Positions 56,916 through 64,000 of a stretch of DNA of 64,000 nt are shown here, in pieces (the stretch's first letter is position 1; each line of letters opens with the position of its first letter). Made by a program: the position numbers and the translations under genes. Origin of the DNA: Strongylocentrotus droebachiensis (lineage: Eukaryota; Echinodermata; Echinoidea; Camarodonta; Strongylocentrotidae); contig JAVYIG010007516.1 of the NCBI GenBank assembly GCA_035222895.1, positions 36,974 through 100,973 on the forward strand, in the 5' to 3' direction. The notes under the pieces were generated by a model. The model did not search any database and had not been told where the DNA came from. It was given only the letters and a program-made list of their open reading frames with translations.

Positions 56916-57186
56916 TGTCTGGTTCATAATTGTGGTGATAATATAGGTCCAAATGTTAGAATATCATGATAAAAAAGAACTGTTTGTCGATTTGTGATTT
57001 GACCTGTCGAGAAGGGTCTCGGAATGAGTTTTAATGACTGAGAGTGAAACTGAGTCGGTGACGTGAGTGAATGAGTTAATGATAAAAATATGAGTGAAAA
57101 GTCAAATGTGACTTGTCATTTTCAGCAATGATTAGTTTTGTGTAGGCTCTACCAAGCCAAGATCATGACATGTGTCCATGTAACTC

Positions 57187-57655
57187 CAGGGAGATCCGTC
57201 ACTGAAAGTTTCGGAGCGGAGCTCCAGAGCCTGCAAGAAAGGCTGCATACAGCTGTAGGAAAACGATTGAAACTGCGGGTTGAGTGACTTGAGTCACATG
57301 TTTTCGAAATGTAAAGAAGTAGTAATTACGATCTTGACTTACCGGTACGTTAATTTTTTACTCCTCTGGGCATCGGTTCAACCACTTGAAATTATAATTT
57401 AAAGAAGTCTTTGAAGTTTGATGGGAAAAAGAGTGATTCCTTGTCCTAACCCAACTTATTGAACTCTTCAAATGATAATTTCAAGTGGTTGAATGGATGC
57501 CCAGAGGCAGAGGAGTCGAAAAACATTAAAAGTCAACATTGTAATTACTACTTCTTTATATTCCGAAAAAATGTGAACCAATCTGCTGTTTGAATCGTTT
57601 TCCTATGCAGGCTCTGGAGCTCTGACGCCTGTAAGGGTGGAGCTCCCTGAAGTTA
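57187..57655. mobile_element. foldback/MITE element
   Basis: 'ctccagagcctgc' pairs with 'gcaggctctggag', 'ggaaaacgatt' with 'aatcgttttcc', 'gaagtagtaattac' with 'gtaattactacttc', and 'tcaaccacttgaaatta' with 'aatttcaagtggttga'. The whole 470 bp folds on itself around a centre near 57430. Outer ends are approximate. Confidence 0.6.
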
Positions 57656-58039
57656 GTGTCCATGTAGCGGTATTGTAGCCTGTGCATGTATTGTGATGTA
57701 ACATTTTATATGTACCGGTACTGTGGTAGTGTTTGAGGCTGTGATCGTGCATGAGAAGTTGAGTTTGAATGATGTCACAGTGATGAGATGGTGCGAAGAG
57801 CGAGGTTACCATTTAGATTCTAGTTTTCTATCTAGTACCTATTCAATAAACAAAAACAATGAAAAAGTAGATGAGGCGGTAGATTTATTAGTTTCTGTTT
57901 TGAGAAGAAAACAAAATCTGTTTCTTGTGAAGCTATAGAAAAAAGTGAAAGCTGTTATTGTTGAAAATTAAACTGACAGAAATTCCATCAACTCTCGGGG
58001 AATCAGACCTTTATCTTCTTCTTCCATTATAGTCCATGC
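57656..58039. other. unassigned; contains an unrecognised 71-codon ORF
   Basis: 57723-57938 encodes a hydrophilic peptide (with VTVMRWCEERGYHLDSSFLS) of no family I recognise. No start context or splice evidence supports it, so it is noted only. Confidence 0.2.
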
Positions 58040-58860
58040 TTGTCAAGTGCCGAGTGTACAGTGCAAGTAAAAAGGCTCTACAAGAATTCTATGCGCAGCT
58101 AAAAACGGTCTGAATCTCAACAGAGGTTTAATGTGTACATGTAACACCTTCTGCTTGAAAAGTTCCAAAGAGGTGCAAACAACGACAGCAGATGGTAAGG
58201 AGTTCCACAGTCGGATAGTGTCTTTTTAATCTGTGTATGTCCACCATGTCCACAGTCAAATGACTTTTAGCACTGAGGGTGTAGACTCCTAGTCATCTCA
58301 TATACTTGTGTAAAAGAAGGTTTTATTTTTGGTGTAGAATGCTGAAAAAGTTAAAATTTAGAGAAACCATGAATTCTCATTATCCAAGAGATACTGAATT
58401 TGGATAGAAAGAATCCAATAAAAATTTATATGAAGGTGAAGTTGCCATATTCATGATTCATTGGAATTGGAAACCAATAACTTTTGTATTTATGTAGCAT
58501 GAAACCAGGAAAGGTTTGTTTATATATTTTCATTTTTTCATTTCAAAGACTTTATTTTCTGCAATCCAACAAATCAGTTATACAACAAATATTGATAATT
58601 ATATAAAACATAAGGTATGCAAACAATATACAAAATATAGGAACAAATGTATAATACATGAGTAAGAGTAAATTTATACATTGGGCCATTGCGTGTATAA
58701 AGAAAGAAAGCAGAAGGTCGCCGTTATAAGCAAAAGCTTGAGCAGACGGTCAACCGAGCTAAGATAAAAATGAGTTGTGAAATATTGGCAAAGTAACAAG
58801 AAGAGGGGGATCAACAATGATACTATAATTTTTACAGGGTCCCATGCACTATGTACATGT
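58040..58860 (-). mobile_element. LINE C-terminal fragment and 3' tail
   Basis: On the minus strand 58040-58235 reads TIRLWNSLPSAVVVCTSLEL then FKQKVLHVHIKPLL, the standard W NSLP...F K..L end of LINE RTs. 58530-58860 on the same strand is a separate 3' UTR-like stretch ending 'aaaataaagtctttgaaatg'. The two may belong to different insertions. Confidence 0.55.
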
Positions 58861-61775
58861 ACACCTGTACACTGTAAACAGAACTTTTAATCCGGATAGC
58901 CAGTGGAAAAAAAGATGTGGAGGTGTGCTGAATCCTTCACTTGTTCTGAAATGAAATTCTAGACGGCCACATTGGTGAAATTATGTCAAATTACTTAAAG
59001 TGTGTGCGTCTACAATTGACTGGGCAGTCAATTGTCTATGGGTAGCCACCCATAGTTCCAAACCTATGTGGGACTCCATGCATGTCTTTAATTAACTGCT
59101 GTATTAACAAAATTAATGGAGGTACATGTACATGAAGGGTTAGTTAACTTACATTTGGTGATTAATTATTTGCTACGTTTGCCGATTACTTCATTTACTA
59201 CATGTATACTCCGCTAAACATTTTGGTTTTCCATGATGAAAATGAAATAATATTTTCTCTTCAAATATGAACTACACCAATGTCCATGATTGCACTCAAA
59301 ACCTACATTTGTACAGCTTTGCACTTTGCAGTGGTGCTACCTTATTTTTAATTACTATTTTTAAATGAGCTTGTGCATGGACCAAAGCCTAAAAAGTTAC
59401 ATGCATAGCCTGCATGGGCAGTTTTACTTGTATGTGTTACAACACTCACAAATTTCTGATAATACAGACATGTGCATTGCTTGCAGTTGAACATGGAGAC
59501 GCTGAGTGAAAACAGACTCTAGCTCCGTGACCTCTCAGCATGAGGTCAACTCAGCAATGCAGGCGATTCCTAATAGTCCATGGCAGTACACGTTGGCCTT
59601 TGACACAATCTCCATCCCACTGTAGTTGAATGAGAAATGTTACAGCAGATATGATGTCTGACTAAACTCTGTACGATCATAGGTTTTGTACATGTACGTA
59701 CTCCTTACAAATTGCTGTGGTCCTTTCAGTTGTAGAATGGAGTCTGGACAGAATCTCTGCCTGAATAAACAGTTTCAAGGCTGTGCATTTCGTGTACACA
59801 GGTTGAATGTTCTTCAGTTTCATTATACAATTCACATACATGTTTATACTTTGTAGGCCTACTGTAAGCACGCCTTTAAAGCAGATGATGTATGAGAATG
59901 TACATGTACACAACTATCGTACATCAACTTCAAGACTGGCCACTTACGTTCATTTTAGCCATGTACATGTATTGTGTACCAGTAAAATTTTAAAATAAAA
60001 TGAAAATGCCAACAAAATCCTGTGGTCAAGAATTAAAGTTGGGTTCATAAAATTCATTTCATACCCTTTATACTGTGATTTCAAATTTTCATGTACAGTG
60101 TACAGAGCTGTATAATTGACTTGGGTCTACAATGTACAATAAAGTACAGTACATATCAGAGATAGGGCACATTGTTTTCTATTCATTGCATATCCTTGGC
60201 CTAAATAAACATGTACATGTATTTCATGCCCCAATTCGAGTAAAGGTTTTGCAGTTAGTGTTTTTAATCAAATTAGTGTATGAGAATAAAACAGTGTGAT
60301 ATCTTTGAGATGGAGTCAAGAGTGTCGGGACTTGACTTTACTCCCGACTCGGGGAGTAAAGTCAAGCATTGATTTATTGGAGGCTGTGACATTGAAAACT
60401 GGTTTAATATCATCAGCATTGATCCTGTTCCATTATCGTACAACACGATGTACCATGTAGGTTGATTTGCTGGGTTTATTTCGGTCAGCAGAAGTTATCT
60501 TGATGAAAATATGTAATACACTGTATGTCTGCATAGTGCATACTTAAAGGCATTGTTTAATTAACAATGTTAAATCTGAGATGCGTGGCCCTACGTGTTA
60601 TCAGTGTCTGTGATATGGTGTTATATTGAAACCCTAACAAAAGTAAAAATCTTTGAGTGACCGGTTTTACCATCCCAATTTTTCCCAATAGACTGTAGAT
60701 CTAGTGTTATAAAAACGGTTGGGAAAATGAAATTTGATTTCCAATCATAAATATCTTGACAACAAGATAGGCGATCGGCTTGTAAAAGTCATGGGATTCC
60801 TAACTGACCTAAAGGTTTATAATTATGGTTGCAGCATGAGCTAAATCCAGGATTGTGTTTCAGAATCTGTTGGAAATGTTACAGAGTCACTTTAAGCCTG
60901 TTTTCAAGGATTCAAAACCTCCACCTTTTGACTGAAGGTTCAGAATGCACAATATTTCCACGCCACTTCTACTTTCACAGGACCATCAGCCATGCTAGCT
61001 GCATATTGTTTTCCCTCTGGGTCAGGCTATTATATTGAGCCTGGCTCCTAAATGCCATCAAGGCGTCTGAGGGAAAGCTTTCTAACGTGATAAAGGCCAG
61101 GTGATGAAGCCAATAAAATGAAAGCCCCTTGAAGCACTTGATGCTGTTTCTTACTTCCCAAGTTCATCTGGATTACAACAGTGCATGGATATGAGTGCAT
61201 GGATATGAGGATACAATCTTTCCAGCAAGGCATCCTACAGTGTTTCAAAAAGAAAGCACTCTGAAAAATCCACTATTTTGAAAGCAGAATGGACTTGTTT
61301 AAAAAATAAGAGTCTAACACTACATGTAGACAGTCCTAACTGAAAGAATACTAATTATGTATGTATTTGAAAGGAGAGTGAACCATGTCATGAAATTTTA
61401 CCTGGTGTAAAAAGTAAAATTCTAGCCGTCTTTCTAACTGGCACAAGCCAAGTTTTACCTACAACATGAATGCAAATTCTGCAATGTCTCAGAAATCAGA
61501 ATACAAGATTCGATTCAACAGACAAGAGAAAATAAATCTGGGCTCCGATGGCCACAGTTGAAAACCAAAATATCTTCTTGTATCAGACAAGCTCATCATG
61601 CTATTATTTCTTGTGCAATTGTGCACCTTTAACTATCAAAATCGAATTGAAAGGTTGAGCTGAAAGTAATGAAATTAAAAAACTGCTAAATTCAGCATTG
61701 CAAGTTTTGAGCACAGAACATTGTTAGCCTACATTATAACCAGGGCTCCACACTCATTTTTTGTAAAGTGGTCCA
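58861..61775. other. unassigned region rich in tacatgta motifs
   Basis: No gene, RNA or element boundary was recognised in 2.9 kb. The short palindromic motif tacatgta and relatives recur often (for example near 59125, 59694, 59904, 59960 and 60212), perhaps just composition. ORFs at 59677-59998 lie on both strands and look like shadows of AT-rich DNA. Confidence 0.4.
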
Positions 61776-61925
61776 GGGCCCTGTTTCATAAAACCTGTTA
61801 TCAATTTAACAAATGCTAAATATCTATGACACATTTGCTCTCAGCCAGTCAAATGCCACAATTTCAGTAGCTTATAACAGTTAGTGTAACTTGTTATTGA
61901 TAATAAGTTTTATGAAATAGGGCCC
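61776..61925. mobile_element. short MITE with GGCCCTGTTTCATAAAA ends
   Basis: The ends gggccctgtttcataaaa and ttttatgaaatagggcc are inverted, with further pairing of 'gttatcaat' and 'attgataat' inside. Total about 150 bp. No clear target duplication was found. Confidence 0.65.
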
Positions 61926-62009
61926 ATATTTCAAGTTTTAGAGTCTAAATATGCATGAGCCCTACAGAATGTACATTTTAAAGGTCCCTTCTGACATTTA
62001 GGTGTCCTG

Positions 62010-62560
62010 GGCCTCTGTTAGTGCTGAGCCAAGGTATAACATGGAGCACCACATTCTGTACTATGAACACTGATTGATTCTACAGCATCACCATTTCTTT
62101 GCATTGAAGTGAAGCTGCCATTTCTCTGACCATCCTTCAAGTTTCTGTACGTCTCTCTGCAGGGTGGTGTAGTCTTCCTCAGATGTAGCTGTGCCATACA
62201 GTTTGGTGTCATCTGCAAAGATTTTGACTGCTGCCTCAATCTCGTCAGGAAGGTCATTTATGTAGATGACAAATAGAAGTGGTCCGAGCACGCTCCCTTG
62301 CGGTACTCCACTGGTGACTGGGGTCCAATCTGACATGTTGTGGTTCACATCCACTCTCTGCTTCCGTTCAGTGAGGATCGAAGTCTTGGATCCACGTTCT
62401 GATGGGACCAGAGATTCCATAGGCCTCGAGCTTGTGTATTTGACGCTGGTGTGGAACCGAGTCAAAAGCTTTCCTAAAATCTAGGTAGACTACGTCAATG
62501 GACTCCCCCTTGTCAATCAAGTCCGTCCATGCTTCCATAACACACAGCATGCAGTTGTGT
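62010..62560 (-). mobile_element. LINE RT fragment (Jockey/CR1-type)
   Basis: On the minus strand 62368-62550 encodes VYLDFRKAFDSVPHQRQIHK and 62088-62465 encodes SGVPQGSVLGPLLFVIYIND plus the catalytic FADDTKLYG. A frameshift separates the two. Both ends of the RT are missing. The sequence looks better preserved than the LINE at 24 kb. Confidence 0.8.
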
Positions 62561-62629
62561 CATACAGGACCTTCCAGGGATTCTTGTGTTGATTTGGTTG
62601 GTGAAATTTCTTTCAAAAATGTGCTGTTA

Positions 62630-62790
62630 GGGATGATATGCCTGTTGTGTTGGCGGACTGTCTGCTGTTGGGAAATCTGAAGTTCGAACCCAGAGTCCCA
62701 AAGCCAAACCGGGCAATGGCAATTTAGTGAGCCTGTGCAGGTTTCTATGCCCAGCATGCAGCTTGACAAAGCTATAGTATGGGTAATCTT
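62630..62790 (+). mobile_element. possible tRNA-derived SINE fragment
   Basis: A B-box-like agttcgaaccc at about 62680 is preceded by an A-box-like tggcggactg. The downstream body (gggcaatggcaatttagtga) has no tRNA fold. Too incomplete for a firm call. Confidence 0.3.
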
Positions 62791-62804
62791 ATTTCAAACT
62801 CGAT

Positions 62805-63068
62805 TCCCGGCCCGGGAACTGAGGGACCATACGCATGTTCCCAAAATCTCCGGCTCGTAACAAAAGAGAAAGGTCTACCCGTATTGACTTTACACACCGA
62901 ACTTATGCTGAAAGGGGGGGGGGGGGGTGCTAAAAAGGCTTGTATCACAAAATTAAAAGGTTTTACCCGTATTGACTTTACATCAGACTTATGCTGAGAA
63001 GGGGGGGGGGGGGTGCTGGGAACATGCATTCAATGTATGCGTACCCTAAATAACACTGAGTGGGGGGG
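62805..63068. mobile_element. MITE-like repeat (family D copy 2)
   Basis: Carries the inverted blocks of 18895-19112 (aaaatctccggctcgtaaca and taaataacactgagtggggg). A block 'cgtattgactttaca...cttatgctgaaa' followed by a G run and tgct is duplicated internally (62880-62930 and 62968-63018). Confidence 0.5.
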
Positions 63069-64000
63069 CCATGCATGCAGCCTGTTACCATCGAAGCTGT
63101 TACCGCTGCTATGACTTCTGCTTTGGAGGCTGCGGTTAACCAGCTTCTCTGTAGTGATGATATGGCTAGTCTGAAATCTCAGACCCAAAAGACTTATAAG
63201 TTTGATCTTGATTGTCTCGAGCATATGGCAGAAGATAGCTAGAGCATTCAGATGCAAGGATTGAGGAGGAGCCTGGCAAAAGCACGAATGATATGCAAAG
63301 GATACAGGGTTGGGCGGTAAATACCGGTGGCGGTAATTACTGGCGGTAAATACCGGTAAATACCGTCCTGTAAATAAGATGCGCGTCCGGTAAATATGTA
63401 CAAAATGGGAAATATGATTTTAATTCTCTATTTATTAATAATTTTACTTGTTTTTAGCCTCACAACTGAAAATATTGTTCTGAAATAAGTAGCAGCACAA
63501 CACTCATAGTAGAAACACACAAACAGATTTATAAAACCCTCACTGCATACATGTACACACCCAAACAAATGGCATTTTGTTCATATGCTAATTAATGGGT
63601 ATTCATGAATATGGTAATTAGCAACTGGGAACCAAAACTTTCATACAACATGTAAGTTACTTTCATTGTAAAGTTTAAGATATTTTAATAAAATCAGTGA
63701 AAATTTGAACAAAATCAGGCAAGGAATAAGGAATTAAAGCTTTTTGAAATGATTAGTCACTAGAGGGCGATATTCAATTTGAGGACATCATTTGTGGACA
63801 ACTCTTCATGCCTTTGGACATCAAATTTCATGTTTTTCCTTCTTTCTTGTGATTGAGATAATCTACTCCCCTGAAAGCAAGGTATAGCATGCAAAATGAT
63901 ATGCTGCTTCACATGTCATGAAGTCCGATCAAGAGCAAATAAATACAAAGAAAACAAAAGAATTGTGAAATTTGATGTACAAAAGGCATGGAGAGTTGTC
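63069..64000. other. unassigned end of window
   Basis: The ORF at 63060-63242 (VTAAMTSALEAAVNQLL...DCLEHMAEDS) is unrecognised and could be an element remnant. A 'ggtaaataccggtaaatacc' cluster (63315-63365) after 'cagggttgggcggtaaat' may be the left end of a hAT-like element running out of the window. Confidence 0.3.

Noticed and set aside
57723-57938. 71-codon ORF with a plausible hydrophilic sequence
   Set aside because: No recognised domain, start context or splice evidence. Left as unassigned.
62779-63029. ORFs with GGGGG or PPPP runs
   Set aside because: Driven by G homopolymers in a MITE-like repeat.

Overview
The window looks like genomic DNA of an echinoderm, most likely a sea urchin. 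It is AT-rich, intron-rich and heavily loaded with transposable elements. Its only convincing host gene has 165-168 bp leucine-rich-repeat (LRR) exons of the type I know from the expanded sea urchin NLR-like immune receptors (core CPTPASSHHLAEALCSMPNL), followed by Death-domain exons. The complete Ty3/Gypsy element resembles the Mag/SURL-type elements of sea urchins. The species call is inference.

Host gene, + strand, about 5.06-45.14 kb (the 5' part lies before the window). Five LRR exons (5062, 6626, 14477, 20681, 23000) are each phase 0-0. They lie in repeated modules that share intronic flanks, so they arose by tandem duplication. A linker exon follows (26172-26337, phase 0 to 1). Next is an exon made mostly of ten copies of a 45-bp minisatellite (27694-28189, phase 1 to 2), then a Death-domain exon (29154-29458, phase 2 to 1). 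After a long TE-filled intron come a one-copy version of the minisatellite exon (41028-41112, phase 1 to 2) and a final Death-domain exon with the stop codon (44815-45136). All junction phases fit one reading frame. The minisatellite exon plus Death exon forms a phase-symmetric two-exon cassette that looks duplicated.

Mobile DNA. A nearly pristine Ty3/Gypsy element (7868-13901) sits in a LINE 3' fragment, which in turn sits in an LRR-module intron. Two older broken Gypsy elements lie at about 16.1-18.5 kb and 33.8-40.8 kb, both on the - strand. LINE pieces lie at 19.7, 24-25.4, 32.2-33.5, 51-52.3, 56.5, 58.1 and 62.1-62.6 kb. There are SINEs with tRNA-like heads, several MITEs with readable terminal inverted repeats and target-site duplications, and two Helitron-like families with internal repeats of about 155 bp.

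From 45.3 kb to the end I see no convincing host gene. This stretch holds MITEs, retroposon tails, low-complexity arrays and unassigned sequence. Individual repeat family names are tentative because no database could be searched.
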